Source of the DNA: Daedaleopsis sinensis
Lineage: Eukaryota; Basidiomycota; Agaricomycetes; Polyporales; Polyporaceae
Direction of reading: 5' to 3'
Length of the DNA: 64,000 nt
Assembly (NCBI GenBank): GCA_033807695.1
Contig: CM066300.1
Coordinates: 3,844,001-3,908,000 of the forward strand
Below the pieces are notes generated by a model that was given only the letters and a program-made list of their open reading frames with translations, did not search any database and was not told where the DNA came from. This document shows positions 12,204 through 23,855 of the stretch, piece after piece (the stretch's first letter is position 1; every line of letters begins with the position of its first letter). Position numbers and translations under genes: made by a program.

Positions 12204-15200
12204 TCACCCCGACCGACGCCCGAAGTCCCCGTGCACGTCCAGCAGAATCCGCAACGCATTCCGCGCCCGCACCTGCGCCATGTCTTCGCGTTGCGACGTA
12301 AGCGTCGTCGTCGTCTCCACCTCGCCCCCCGACCCACTGTATGGGTACTGGCATCCACGTCCAATCAGCCACCCGCACAGCCCAATCGAGCAACTGATCC
12401 CAACTTACTGGCACAAACTGCAACCAATCACTCTCATCAGCCCTCGCTCCTTTATATTATATTAATGCGACGAGCCTCACCTTATGCAGATACTCGTACG
12501 CGACAAGCGTAAATCCGAATTGTGGGCTACTGCGGATGATGCGCGCTGGCCCGCCCTTGAAGAACGCCTTGAAGCCCTCCTCACGATCTGATCAATGCGG
12601 TGTATCCCGCATGTCAATCACACCACACAACTCCCCCGACAAATAACAACACTCACATATCTTAACGAACGCATCGGTCAGGCCCTTGTAGTGCGTCTGC
12701 CCACTGCGAGCCTCCACTTGCAGGCGCGTCTTGACCACATCTGCGTCGTCGCCCGCCCATCAGCCACTCATCGTCGCGCGTTAAAGCATGGTCTAGACTC
12801 ACCCGCGGGCGTCGTGAAATACGCTGCCGGCATACCACTGCATTGGATTCGACCCGTCAGCGCATCATCAATCGAGGCATATAACCCATCACTGTCCATG
12901 ACGGATCCGATCTGAAACGACGTACGCAACCGCTGCAGACGTCAACGTCTCGAAGAACGAGAGCTGCTTGCCATTGTAGCCGTCGTGGAACACATCCTTC
13001 TTCAGGTGAGCGTACGCCGGGAAGTATATCGCCGAGAACGGTATGTCGCGAAGCAAGCACGCGCTCGCGCCTCTGTAGAGCCCCAGCAGGCCGAGCTGGC
13101 GAATGATGTGTCCAGCGCCTTTTGGCACAGCTCCCTCGATCTTGGCCGCCTCGCCTTGAACCTGGAGGCGGATTTTCCTGAAGGCCGACATCAGCATCTC
13201 GACGACTCACAGTCCTTGCCTGATGTGCACGTACACGATCTCAAGTGGGTTCGTGAAGATCTACAGAAGGAGTCAACGAGCTGGTCCGAGACATTGTGCC
13301 CTCGACGGGCTACTGGGGACATACCACTTGGCAACCGCCGGCGGTTCCACCAGCGATAAGCTCCCATCTCAAAGCAATTCTCCCAGTCTCTGGATCCATC
13401 GCACGTGAGCGCACGAAGTCATTCACCGTAAGTTTGATGGCCTTCTCCGGCGCAACACCCTGCAGGACCGAAATAGCGTGAGTGCATAGACACGTGCAGG
13501 GATATGAAAAAGGACCATGACGCACAATGAGTTGTGGTCCGAGCCCTCGATAGAAGCCGACGAAGCCCTCGTTTCTGAACACTTTCCTCACACAGTCCAT
13601 GCTGTTCTTGTACAGCAACTGTCCGACAACCGTGCTACGCTGATTTTGCATCCTGCATGCCCAACGTCAGATGTATCTCTTTGACGTCTGTCACGAATGG
13701 ACGACGTACCGGGTCTGAGAGAGACAGGTGCGCCGTCGTTAACAATAGCTGCATGAGTGGATGTGGTCAACGTTACCTTGACTATTGGATAGCGTCAGTC
13801 ATTCAACATTATGCGGCAGGATGTGTGATACAAACTCACCAAGATCGATAGGGTACACAATTGTTGCCCCAAACCCGCCGGCGATGCCTGTGAATCTGAT
13901 TGTCAGGATGGATGGCATGAGGCTGGACATCTACCACTGACCTCCGAGACCAAAGTTGTACGCAGAGTGGGCGAACTGGTGGAAGAACGACGTGACGCTC
14001 GGCGCGGACTTCTTCTCTACGGTTTCAGACGGTGCCTTCCAGCGCGGATCCAGAAGCTGAGCGAAGTCGAGCAGGGACAGTCTCTGCGTACTGTTCCCCC
14101 TTCCCGCGAAGTGGAAGATGATGGAAGCCTCCATCGGTGTGAAGAGCGAGTAGCGCGAGCTGGAGACGCAGTGATTGAGGAAGTCTGACTGATCGATGCG
14201 GCCGTCCTTGGTCTTCGACGTAGCTTCGCGGATTATGCTGTGTCCTCGATGAGTATAATTGGTACATCGACCCAGTGCTGTACATACCGCTCTACCATAT
14301 CAATCTCTGCGAAATCTTGTCAACACCGCTCGAACCCAAAATAAGGCAGCGGATCCGCTCACCTCTAATCACGTTGTAGAATGCGTTGACCTCCGAGTAT
14401 GATATGCGGCCTCCGGGGCTCAAAGTAGTCAAAGTAGGAAGCCGCTCTATGACGGCGTCGGACAGTTTGTGGCCAGCAATGTCCTGCGCAGCAACAGGTA
14501 AAGTTGGCGGTTGTACGGTAGGATGCAGAGACATACTAGGATGATCTTCTTGAACTGCTCCGCGCGGATGTAGCCATCCTGGTCCTTGTCTAGGAATTTG
14601 AATGCCTGGCGGAGCCTCTCGCCCTGGAGCCCCCTCATCAACTGGGTGAACTCATTGTCTGACCCCAGCGTGAGTCCCTGTTTCACGTCTTCGCAAACCG
14701 ACAACACGTACATCCAAGAACATGTGCGCCGTTCTTCTTGCCAAGATACAGTTTGACCCAGTCGCTAATCACACACGCCGACGCTCAGTACCCCGCTCAA
14801 CCGCACCTCCACAAGATGGAATGTATGCGTACCAGTCAAAGTCGAACGGGATCACATCGGCGTCGGCGCCGATGTTCGCGTTGAACACGTTCTTGAACTC
14901 GTCGTACGAGATCGTGCCGGACTCGTCTCTGCAACAACAAGGAGGGGACGGCACGCGCATGACATTCCGCTCCGGGCGTGAAGATGTAGATGGAATTCGG
15001 CGTACACGTCAAAGTATTGGAACGCTATCCAGTAGTCCGCATCCGGCCGCTTCAAGATGGTCTCAAACACCACAAAGTCATCCCAGGACACCAGTCCACG
15101 TTTGTTCGCGTCCGCGACGCGGAAGAGCGTCGCGAACGACGTGCGCCCAATTTTGCTGAGGTCGCCCTTGGGTGCGATGGCGTTCACGAACTGCTCGCTG

Positions 15201-15460
15201 TTGAGGTACCTGTGCAGTGCACACGACGCACATTGTTAGTCTACAGGTCCCGTGAGCATTCGAACCGTGAGCACATACTTCTGGCCCTCAACGAGAGTCT
15301 GGGCGTTCGCTTCAAAGGTCCTCCTCCATCGCGTAAGTTCGCTCTCGGGCACAGAGATGGCGCTTTTGACGGTGCTGATTGCGGAAGCTGCACGAGATGG
15401 AGCAGGTTCGGATTCGCAGTGGACGGTTGGGAATATACGAGGAAGGCCCAGGGGAGACAT
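12204..15460 (-). CDS. AGC1: Mitochondrial aspartate/glutamate carrier with EF-hands
   Basis: An inner-membrane exchanger of aspartate and glutamate in the malate-aspartate shuttle (SLC25A12/13, yeast Agc1). Twenty exons rebuild 689 residues: 15460-15279, 15209-15006, 14928-14833, 14764-14712, 14658-14537, 14483-14363, 14306-14288, 14237-13942, 13887-13840, 13781-13777, 13714-13710, 13652-13526, 13459-13325, 13260-13235, 13177-12926, 12837-12803, 12740-12657, 12587-12481, 12417-12409, 12347-12204. The N-terminal half has EF-hand loops ([36 protein letters not shown]). The C-terminal half has all three carrier signatures: PIDLVKTRM, PLEIVKIRL and PADVVKTRL. Two exons of 5 nt supply VKTR in the first signature, and a 9-nt exon encodes FVP. 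The C-terminus [17 protein letters not shown] is typical of fungal members. Confidence 0.95.
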
Positions 15461-15774
15461 ATTGAGTTGTGTGAAAGCCGGGCCGGGGAGTAGGAGGAAT
15501 TAGAGGTTTAGCCGGGTATAGCCGCTCTAAAGAAAGCAGAGGAGAACAGGCTCTATAACGAGAGACAGTACGGTACTCTATAGCTCAGAGCGAGGCCGAG
15601 ACGGGGACAGCGCAGGAGAGCGCAGGGCGGGGAGAATGATGAGTTGGCGTTCACCGCATCGCGCGCCTCGGATTCATGTTTTCTGGCGGGCAACAATGCT
15701 GACTAATCCGACCCCACCCTCATTGATCCCCGTATCCCCGCATCTCGTCTGAGCGCATTTTCCCGCCGACCTCC
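15461..15774. other. Intergenic, AGC1 upstream region
   Basis: It separates the AGC1 start from the TRM5 stop. TATAG-like sequences occur near 15555 and 15580 (minus strand), 95-120 bp before the AGC1 ATG. No gene is seen. Confidence 0.4.
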
Positions 15775-17640
15775 TCACGATGCGTATGCCACAGCGTATG
15801 GCAGCCTGAAGCTGACACAGTACATCTCCTTCTGCGGGGCAACGGACCGAACCCAGTGGTATATCGTGTCTTGACCTAGCGGGTGCCCGATCTTCTCTTC
15901 TACCCGCTGCAATATTTGGAATATTCGATCAGTGCCACCACTACAAGCATGTGTTTGCCCACTCTCACCTGGCGTATATCCGCCTCGGCCTTATCAGGCT
16001 CAAGCTCGCGGGTGAAGCAGTGGGTGTGAATCATGGGCATCGAGCTCTCGTCATAAACACCGATCAAATCCCGCTCCCCTGCATTCGCCCGCGAGAGCAC
16101 GCCGCGAAACGCGTCCAGGAAGAGGATGGCGGTATCCGGCAAATTCATGACGAAGTGGTTGATACGGCTCCTCCGAGGGCCGAGAGGAGGTTCCGCCCGC
16201 TCGCCAGCGCGAATCTCTTTTATCTGGGTCCTACGAATCTTGGGCCGTGGGATGGGCGCGAGAGGATCGTCCCATGCGCGGTTGAACGCCTGGCGAATAA
16301 ACTCCCGACCATCTTCGCAGAAAGAACGCACCAACGAGCCGACCTTTAGGCGAAGATTAGCCCATGGTTACAGTGTGGGCGGCGTCGCAACAAACCTTGT
16401 TATCGGATATGTTCTGAGTGAGATATTTGTAGCTTGAGGGATTGAGGTCATTTGCGAGAATACCACACCCCTTCTTTGCCGCGGGTATGGCGAAAGGTCC
16501 CACCCCAGCGAAAACATCGGCCACGACATCGTCGGGCTTGAACCGTTCAATCAGGCGCTCGTGCTCGTGGTGAAGTCGCGAATTCCAGTACACTTCTCGG
16601 AAGTCGAATGTAAAGCGACAATCGTTCTCAGACTAAGAATGCTTGGCATCAATTGTATATAGCGACGTTGGGGGGGATCCTACCTGAGTGACAACGAAAT
16701 CAGGTTCTCCAGCGAGAAGTTCCATCTTGAATACCCGGAACTGATTGTCAATATTGTCGAGCTTGTTGACTACCGTCCTAACGGACGGATTTTTCTGATC
16801 TGTTATGAGTGCTCTGAAAAGATGGACACGCAACCAACGTACATCCAAAACAATTTGACCAATGATATGTTTGAACGGTAAGTACTCAGGCCGAAGGTTC
16901 ATATGCGCTACACGTTGTGTTTAGTAGTGACATTGATAGAAACAATCTGAGACGTACCGATATGTCCGACGACAGCGAACCCCGAGGGTGCTCCTGACTC
17001 CAAATCTTCTGGCAGAATAGCATGGATGACATCGTCTGATGAAAGCGGGGGTCTGATGAGAACGCATTGGACACAACACATACAGAGAGACAGACCTGTG
17101 CTCCAGTAGTCGTAGTCGAACACGAGCTCATGTGGCACCAACACAGCGGAGTGTGAGCGAAGGAAGTCGAGGGCCTCGGGGCTCAGATCGGCTAGCTTGC
17201 GCACGTTCAGATGGACGTCGGAGACAAGTAGTGTTAGGGGTAGAAAGCACCTTGGTCCGAGTATTTCAGCAATACGAGCCGTTCTTGATCAGGGCCTTGA
17301 GCCACACTCTTTACTTTGGGCACGTCAATCAACATCCTGGAGGGGACCCATCACCACAAATGACAACGAATGAATGCCCTGCCTGTATTCGTACGTACCT
17401 CTTCAGAGGCGGGGCCTTGAGAAGGACACCCGCCTTCTCCGGTGCTACCTTCGCAGCGAGAACAGACAGCACCTTTCTGAATGCAGTCCTATCAAGAGCA
17501 CCATCCTTGATACCGAACCCGGCGCCCCTGGGTAGAACGAGGTGTTGGCTGATGCCTTCGGACATGATGCTGTTCACCACGGGTGTACTAGCGGTGGTGA
17601 TTAATCGTCGAGTTTGCTCTAGGCCGATGCGCGTGAGCAT
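15775..17640 (-). CDS. TRM5: tRNA (guanine37-N1)-methyltransferase Trm5
   Basis: It methylates N1 of G37 in tRNAs using S-adenosylmethionine, preventing +1 frameshifting. Nine exons, 5' to 3': 17640-17399, 17306-17251, 17191-17096, 17035-16958, 16907-16843, 16794-16684, 16632-16396, 16343-15969, 15906-15775, giving 463 residues. Family features: [30 protein letters not shown], the AdoMet-binding [17 protein letters not shown] with acidic ANDLNP, and [10 protein letters not shown]. The first 25 residues ([18 protein letters not shown]) are Arg/Ser-rich without acidic excess and could be a mitochondrial presequence, consistent with dual localisation known for fungal Trm5; a second in-frame ATG (MSEG, 17565) could give a cytosolic form. 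The exon 1/2 junction (LK-SVAQ) is the least certain. Confidence 0.93.
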
Positions 17641-18215
17641 GGACCAACCGTGCAGACGAGTATGTGCAGCAGTGATAGTGCGATGTAACAGACGGATGCA
17701 GGATGGCAGTCAGGCGACGAGAGATGTCGATACTTGTCGTCGTCGATGGATGCACGGAGCGCCCGCAAATGTTGAGATGTCGGCAATACCCTGCAACCTT
17801 GGGACGATGATCGGCATCTCCGATTGAATCGTGCTTATCCTGTGACGGGTCCGAAAGTAAGTTTGTGGTGTACATAAACAGACCATGAGACACACTTAGA
17901 CTGACCACAGATGGCGCACTAAGCTTGGTATCCACTAAAATCCACTGCAGGGGATCCGCAAGTATGCGTTTGTTGAGATACACCAGGGCGCGACAGATGA
18001 TGTCATCTCACAGAGTTCACCCTGACTACTGCGCCAGCGACGTCATAGGAGCTCGGTATTTGCAGTGAGTGGGCTTGCGTCATGTCTCCACTAACGAGTA
18101 TTATTAGGACATGTAGGAGGCCTTAAGAAATCCCAAGTTTCCCTGCCCATCGCCCCAGAAAGCACAAGCTTACACCAAGCGCACTCCATCCCACACACAT
18201 TATATTCTATCGAAC
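17641..18215. other. Divergent intergenic region
   Basis: It lies between the divergently transcribed TRM5 (minus) and the CsbD-like gene (plus), so it should hold both promoters. No convincing TATA box on either side and no further gene. Confidence 0.4.
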
Positions 18216-18777
18216 ATGGCTACTGTCGACTCTCCCGCACGTTCTCCCGGCTCCCAGCAGAGCGGCAGCTCAGGAGCGACAGGCAATGACATTGAATCAT
18301 ACCCGCCTCAGTTGCACGCAGGCGCGGTAGGGTACGGCCCCGAGTATGCCAAGGGTGCGGTACGTCCCATTTACTCAACGTCTGCTCGACCGGAGGTTTC
18401 CTGACGCATCTGACGCATATGTGCGATGTAGAGCGCCGGGGACAAGATCCAAGGGTACAAAGAGGAGGTGAAGGGAAAGATGTTCCACAAACCCGACCTT
18501 GTCCAGCACGGCCATGATCTCCGCACGGGCGAGATGAAGAAGAAGCAGTTGAACGACGACGTGAGTAACGTTCAACTTGAACGGGTACAGCACTATCGCT
18601 CCTGCTCACGCGGTGATATAATAGGCTGATCCATTCAACACTGCTGGCGGCGACGACAAGAAGACCGAGAGCAAGCACGAACAGGTGCAGGCGGCCACGA
18701 CCGCCCCGGAAGGTACAGCGAAGTCTGAGAGACAGACCGAGGGCGAGAACACCGACAGAACCTCGCACATCGGGTAG
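18216..18777 (+). CDS. Small hydrophilic CsbD-like stress protein
   Basis: Three exons, 18216-18359, 18432-18560 and 18625-18777, encode 141 residues. The N-terminus is Ser/Gly/Pro-rich and disordered. The middle carries GYGPEYAKGA, then GDKIQGYKEEVKGKMFHKP and HGHDLRTGEMKKKQLNDD, a Lys/Glu amphipathic helix pattern resembling CsbD/Hmp1-type proteins (K-x-K-G repeats). The C-terminus is Glu/Lys/Thr-rich. There is no signal peptide or membrane segment, so it is probably a cytosolic intrinsically disordered protein. I recognise the general layout from basidiomycete hypothetical proteins; a role in stress is an inference from the CsbD resemblance. Confidence 0.72.
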
Positions 18778-19479
18778 GATAGCCCCGGACGTTTGATCTT
18801 CGAACACCCGCAGCGGATATGTAACATACTTGTACTCATACCCCCATGATCGGATCCTACTCCACTAATAATCGTTCCTACATTTATCTGCCTCATGATG
18901 CAGGCTGCATGAACTCAAATTCGAGAGTCGGAGACGGATGCAGTAGACGCCGTGTCAATGTGGCGTATCTTCGGTTAATTCGCCAGGAACATTGTGCAAC
19001 GTTCTTGATTGCCATCCACCAGCATCACTTCTTGAAGTTCGTGACTTTCCGGTTACTTACCAACAGCTATAAGCAGAGACCTGCAGAGACCGTCAACTTT
19101 CCGTTCCACGTCACCTTTGCAAACAGTCGCAAGATAACATCCATCCAGGAGCAGACGGCATCGCAACGTTCTCCCATCGCGAACTTAGGCCGGTCACCAA
19201 CCCAAACTGATTCATCTTCCGGCTTGTTCATCGACTAGCCAGGCCATAGGCTCGCTTCTCTAGATAGGTACCAATCTGTCTGAATCGTTCTATAACATCA
19301 TGATTGACCTTGTTAATGTTCCCTCCACAGGATCCAGTACTGCCCCCGCAGATTCGTTTTGTCCGGTTTCATAATCAGTCGAACTCGCAGCAACTTGGCG
19401 GTTGCGCTCGCCAGAGAACCTCACAGCCAACAGCCAACAGCGAGCACCGAGCTTGCATACTAGCAACTATTAATCTCTG
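18778..19479. other. Intergenic
   Basis: It separates the CsbD-like gene from the TatD-family gene, both on plus. It holds the 3' UTR of one and the promoter of the other. Open frames inside have no intron-consistent structure or known motif. Confidence 0.4.
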
Positions 19480-21178
19480 ATGGACATCCCCAGCGCCCAC
19501 CACCGGCCGCAAGCTGCCCATCCCGTCGCAGCATCGGCGGTCCCGGACGAGCTGCAATTAGCGGTCGATAACGTCCCTCGCGAGGTGCTCGCACACGTTA
19601 TCGATGTGCACTGTCATCCCACCGACTCCGATATGAAGATGACTCACGGCGTTGCCGACGATATGGCCATCCGGATCTGCGCGATGGCGACGCGGCGCAG
19701 CGACCAGGGGCTAGTCGCGGACCTCGCACGAAGGCATCCGGACAAGGTTATCCCATGCTTCGGTTGGTGTCTTTGACTCTTGCAGATCGTCGGAAATACT
19801 TTCCTTTGCGGTCGTGTGCTGAAGTTCCTGGAGACGTCAGACTGCAGGCTTGGGGAAACTTGCTATTTGTCTCCATGTCATCCTCTCGACATGTGCATTG
19901 ACCCGCTCTGCAGGGTACCATCCTTGGTTCGCGCACTGGATATCCGCCGAACCCATCCTATCCAAGGAGGCGCACTACCGGTCTCTATTTCTCCCGGACG
20001 CCTCAACCGCGAAGGAGGACCTGGTCGTCGCCTTTGAGCGTCTGTTACCGTTCCTCCCAGACCCCATTCCACTCGCCGAAATTCTAGCCGAGGTCCGAGA
20101 AACCTTGACCGCCTTCCCAAATGCTATGTTGGGCGAAGTGGGCATAGATCGCGCCTGCCGAGTGCCGTTCTCCCATCCAGCGGATCCGCCTTACTCGGAG
20201 AACGGGAGCACGGGTGAGGCCTCACGGGAATTGTCTCCGTTTACAATCCCGCTCGAGCACCAGCTCAGGGTGCTCGAGGCGCAGCTGGGACTCGCCGTCG
20301 AGCTGAAGAGGAACGTGAGCTTGCACAGCGTCAAATGCCAGCAGGCCACAAGAGAGCTGCTCGACCGCATGCTCGCCCGGCACGGTGGCGAGTGGCTGAA
20401 AATCAGCGTCGACCTCCACAGCTGCGGCCTCAGCGCGCAAACATGGACAGAAATCTCGGTGGGTGCTTCGACACGCCCCCATGCATGGATACCGTGTTGA
20501 CATCCCGTACGCATATTGTTACTCCAACGTGGTTTCGCGCCTCTTGGTCGACGAACCGCCGCCCCGCACCGCATCGCGCTCGGTGCGCCGCGCCCACATG
20601 GATGTGCCTGAACGATATTGACATGCTCCACCTCGTTCCTCGTCTCCACTGCTCTCCGACGCCCATTCAACCATCTCCACATCTGCTCCTCCTCCGCGCA
20701 CATCCCGGACCGCGTGCAACCGCGCCTGAAACTCATCGCGGACCGACCCCACACTTCCCGTCCTCCCGTCCGTCCGTCTCAAACACCGTAACCTCTACAG
20801 AAACGGCACCCGAACGCGTTCCTCTCTCTCTCGACCGTGATCAACGCCCGCTCCCCGGCGCACAGAGAGCTCATCGCCGCGTGCCCAGCGGACCGCATCC
20901 TCGTCGAGTCCGACTTCCACAACCTCCGCTGCTCCGCGCCGTACACCTGGAGCATGCTGCGCACCGTCGCCGCCGTCAAGGGCTGGCCGGTCGAGGACCG
21001 CTGGGAGGCCGACCCCCATGCGAATGCCATCCCGAGCTCAGAGTGGGGCGCCGTCCGGCGGCTCGAAGAGAACTGGAAGGCGTTCGCGCGCGGGGGCCAT
21101 AAGCCGTACGTGAAGCGCAGGGAGCGGCGGGATAGGGCGATTGAGGAATGGGAGGCGGAGGAGGGCGAGGAGGGCTGA
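19480..21178 (+). CDS. TatD-family metal-dependent hydrolase (Scn1-like)
   Basis: A TIM-barrel metallohydrolase of the TatD DNase family, resembling fission-yeast Scn1. Exons 19480-19762, 19914-20458 and 20801-21178 give 401 residues. Metal ligands are visible in order: the HxH pair in DVHCHPTDSD, the glutamate in LGEVGIDR, histidines in LHSVKC and LHSCG, and the aspartate in ILVESDFHN. The junction PCF-GYHPWFAHWIS places the first intron exactly in the conserved GxHPW motif, and exon 3 opens KRHPNAFLSLSTVINA. The C-terminal 45 residues are charged (RRERRDRAIEEWEAEE). The second intron (342 nt) is several times longer than the window's norm, so a missed exon there cannot be excluded. Substrate (nucleic acid or other) is unknown. 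Confidence 0.88.
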
Positions 21179-21639
21179 ACGTTGATGGCCGCGCGGTCTG
21201 TCTTACTGCGCCTTACCCACGTCTCTGTAGTCCCCGCCGCTGTTAACGCGTCGACGAGCGCGAGTTGCCAACCGCTCACCGAGATCTCCATCAAGTGTTT
21301 GGCTCTAAGTGCGCGTTTTGAACCAGAATACCAGCCAATCCTTACCTGGTGCATGGCGGGTTGAACGGGGTTGGCTCTATACATAGGACAGCGCAGGGAA
21401 GCTAACACTCGCCCGATCGTGCGCCGACGGCCAGCCGTCAAGCTTTCAAGACCATCCTGCCACTGCGGTGCGTTATTCGACAGATGCAGATCCCGAGTGC
21501 AATAAGATATCCAATTACTGCTGTCCGAAGTACGGTATACTGATAAACACGGTGCGCCCGTGCTGGCGAAGGCGGCGCACTGCGAACGCGCGTGATTGGT
21601 TCCCCACGGCCGTGGAACCGTCGCACGCTGCGTGTGCAG
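21179..21639. other. Convergent intergenic region
   Basis: It lies between the 3' ends of the TatD-family gene (plus) and GOS1 (minus). No gene or structured element is seen. Confidence 0.45.
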
Positions 21640-22811
21640 TTAGAAGACGTACATGAGCAGCAGGACCGTGCAGAGGCCGATCACACAGCCGACGATGACC
21701 GCGTCTCTCCGCCGCCGCGTCTTGATCATCCCCAGCAGGTTGTTGATCCCAGGCATCGAGCCTGCGCGGCGCAGCAGTGGGCAACAGATGGAGGCGAGGG
21801 ACGTGCACGGTGGTGACAATGGGAATCCGACGGTAGTCGCAGGGGTTCCAATAGGAAGGATGTCGGGGTGCGCGGGGAGAACGCAGGACGGTCAGTGATC
21901 TGACGTTACGGTCCGCAGCGGCAGATATAACGTACTCAGTACACCCTGCATGCGCGAGTTGATCCCTGATATTGTTGTACGCTGACGAGCAAACTCGGAC
22001 CGCGTCTCGTACGCTTGGCTGTAGGTTCCGCAGCGGGCGAAAGGAGTTAAAGCATTGGACGATACAAGCGCAATTGGTAACGTCGGGGATCTGTCAGTCT
22101 CGGAGGAAAGAAGCTCAGACATATAGCGGCACACATACGCGATCATGTCATCTGTCATTCTGTGTGAGGTGTCGATGTGGCCGCGTTCGGCAAGCAACGA
22201 GTCCGCAGCGGTAGACTTGTATGCGCTGTTGATTAGATGTATAAGTTGCCGTTTACAGACGGATAGAGGTGGCGGCACAGGAAGAGTACACATACTCTAT
22301 ATCGTTCCGGACGCCGCTGAGTAAGTTAGCTTGATCCAGAGCCGTCTTCACGTTGGTCTGCGAGACCGTATGTTACGCGCATTCCTCCGGATGACGGTGT
22401 GCATAGGCGGCACGTACCGAACACGTACCTTCGTTCGTCTGAGCTCCCGTGAGTAGTCTAGGTACACCTCCCTATGTCTCTGAATCGCACGGAGCATAGA
22501 TTGAGAAGGGGGATTCTCTGTGTCTGATGAGAGGGCAGATAGCTCGTCGTTGATTTCTTGAAGCTGGTGCGCAGTATCCCTGCTAAGTTCTATGTACAAT
22601 CAAGCGTACGATGCATAATAAGGCGCACCTTCTCCAGGAGCTCGTCCACTTCATGTTCTAGATCCCGCCATCTCTCTCCAGACCCGCCTGCTTCGAGGTC
22701 ATCGTGACTGCGTGCAATATTTGAAGCGAGGCGAGCGTAGGCTGTGAGCTTGGTGTCGAACAGAGCTTCAAGAGTGCGGCATTGCCTGTGCAAGGAGTCG
22801 TAGCTTGACAT
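21640..22811 (-). CDS. GOS1: Golgi SNARE Gos1 (GOSR1 homologue)
   Basis: A Qb-SNARE of intra-Golgi and ER-Golgi transport, tail-anchored in the Golgi membrane. Six exons, 5' to 3': 22811-22629, 22563-22429, 22357-22296, 22225-22139, 22018-21936, 21761-21640, giving 223 residues, the same length as yeast Gos1. Features in order: N-terminal SSYDSLHRQCRTLEALFDTK coiled coil, VDELLEKLQEINDEL, RHREVYLDYSRELRRTK, SLLAERGHID and ARQRTTISGINSRM in the SNARE helix, then GINNLLGMIKTRRRRD and a hydrophobic C-terminal anchor (VIVGCVIGLCTVLLLMYVF). Intron 1 uses the acceptor just before LQEINDEL; earlier AG sites break frame. The last intron is about 174 nt, longer than the others. Confidence 0.94.
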
Positions 22812-22923
22812 TTGGAGGTGGGTATGTGGCGAGGACCAAGTATCGGTGGTATTGAGAACAACGTAGACACGAGTGGGTTACGGTGCAAGCTTTGGAGGTC
22901 GGTACCAGGCAGGTCTTTGCAGT

Positions 22924-23284
22924 TCATTGTAGCGCGGACCTCAGATTCGGAGTATGCCGACGCCAAGCGCCGACGCTACGCAACGCCTGGTGTAATTCTA
23001 AATTTACCGCAGCCGCGGTTGACTTTTCTGTCGCGATACGTACAGAGGCTCAGGGTACACTGCAGCTGGTATACGTTCAAGTCGGTTCGTACGATGATGT
23101 CACTAAATATTGCATCCTGCTGTTTCTGCCGCTCTCGAATCGGCCAGGATGCGTTCATAAGTCTGACGTAACTAGCTAGGCCGGGATAATGTGCACACGA
23201 GGATTCCCAGAGGGGAGGAGAGGCTCCTTGTCTGAGGCTGGAGTGGAGGTACGTCAGGAGCTGTTCCAAGCACGCGGCTTCCAT
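22924..23284 (-). CDS. Putative small protein, unknown function
   Basis: Two exons, 23284-23104 and 23027-22924, would encode 94 residues beginning MEAACLEQLLTYLHSSLRQG and ending NLELHQALRSVGAWRRH plus a short tail. The frame across the proposed 76-nt intron is helical and hydrophilic, and it ends 112 bp before the GOS1 start on the same strand. No domain is recognised. The donor choice is uncertain because a second in-frame GT lies 33 nt downstream. It could instead be a longer 5' leader or a chance frame. Confidence 0.42.
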
Positions 23285-23376
23285 GGCCCGGACTCCTCTG
23301 CTCTTGCCCCTATAGATCTATAATGAAACGATGACGCGTGTCTCCGTCGACGTCGACGTCATCGTTTCGTTCCGGG

Positions 23377-23384
23377 TATATAAT
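23377..23384 (+). promoter_or_regulatory. TATA box of the small hydrophobic peptide gene
   Basis: TATATAAT lies 130 bp upstream of the ATG at 23514, preceded by a GACGTC-rich palindromic stretch at 23346-23363 and followed by a pyrimidine-rich leader. This is a strong-promoter layout for a short gene. Confidence 0.6.
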
Positions 23385-23513
23385 CGCCCTCGGCCCCCCA
23401 CTTCTCTTCACGACTCAACGACCTTTTACGACTTGCAAACCCTTCATCTGCATCATCCGGTCATCCTCACCTCATCTTCATCGATCACCTCTCAGATCTC
23501 AACTCTAAACATC

Positions 23514-23855
23514 ATGGTATGCAGACATCTGGCAGCTTTTGAGCGACATGCTCAAGTTTCTTCATCGTCACAGGGTGCTATCTTCTCTGCTATTGGCGGC
23601 GCCATCAACGCAATCGTCTCTGGCATTGCGAACATCATAATGATCATCGTCAGCGTTATCGTGACGGTAAGCATTGCCCGCTAGTTTTCGGACATTGTCG
23701 AGCATCTTGAATTGACGTGCCACCGCTAGATTATCGTTACTATCTTCGACGTCATATTCGACATCCTGTGCTGCAGGTGCTTCGGTGGGCGCAAACGTCG
23801 CACCGGAACCCACAGATACAGATTCGGTGGTAGAGGAGGAGGGTCAACGTATTGA
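23514..23855 (+). CDS. Small hydrophobic peptide with CCRC and basic tail
   Basis: Exons 23514-23516 (the ATG alone), 23574-23666 and 23730-23855 encode 73 residues. After the start comes GAIFSAIGGAINAIVSGI, a repeated small/hydrophobic helix, continuing through IIMIIVSVIVTIIVTIFDV into ILCCRCFGGRKRRTG and a Gly/Arg/Tyr-rich tail. It looks like a membrane-inserted or amphipathic helical peptide with a palmitoylatable cysteine cluster. I recognise this as a family common in Agaricomycete genomes with no known function. The one-codon first exon is supported by a consensus donor (GTATGC) directly after ATG, the fit of the downstream frame and a TATA box upstream. Confidence is good for the gene, low for any role. 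Confidence 0.82.
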
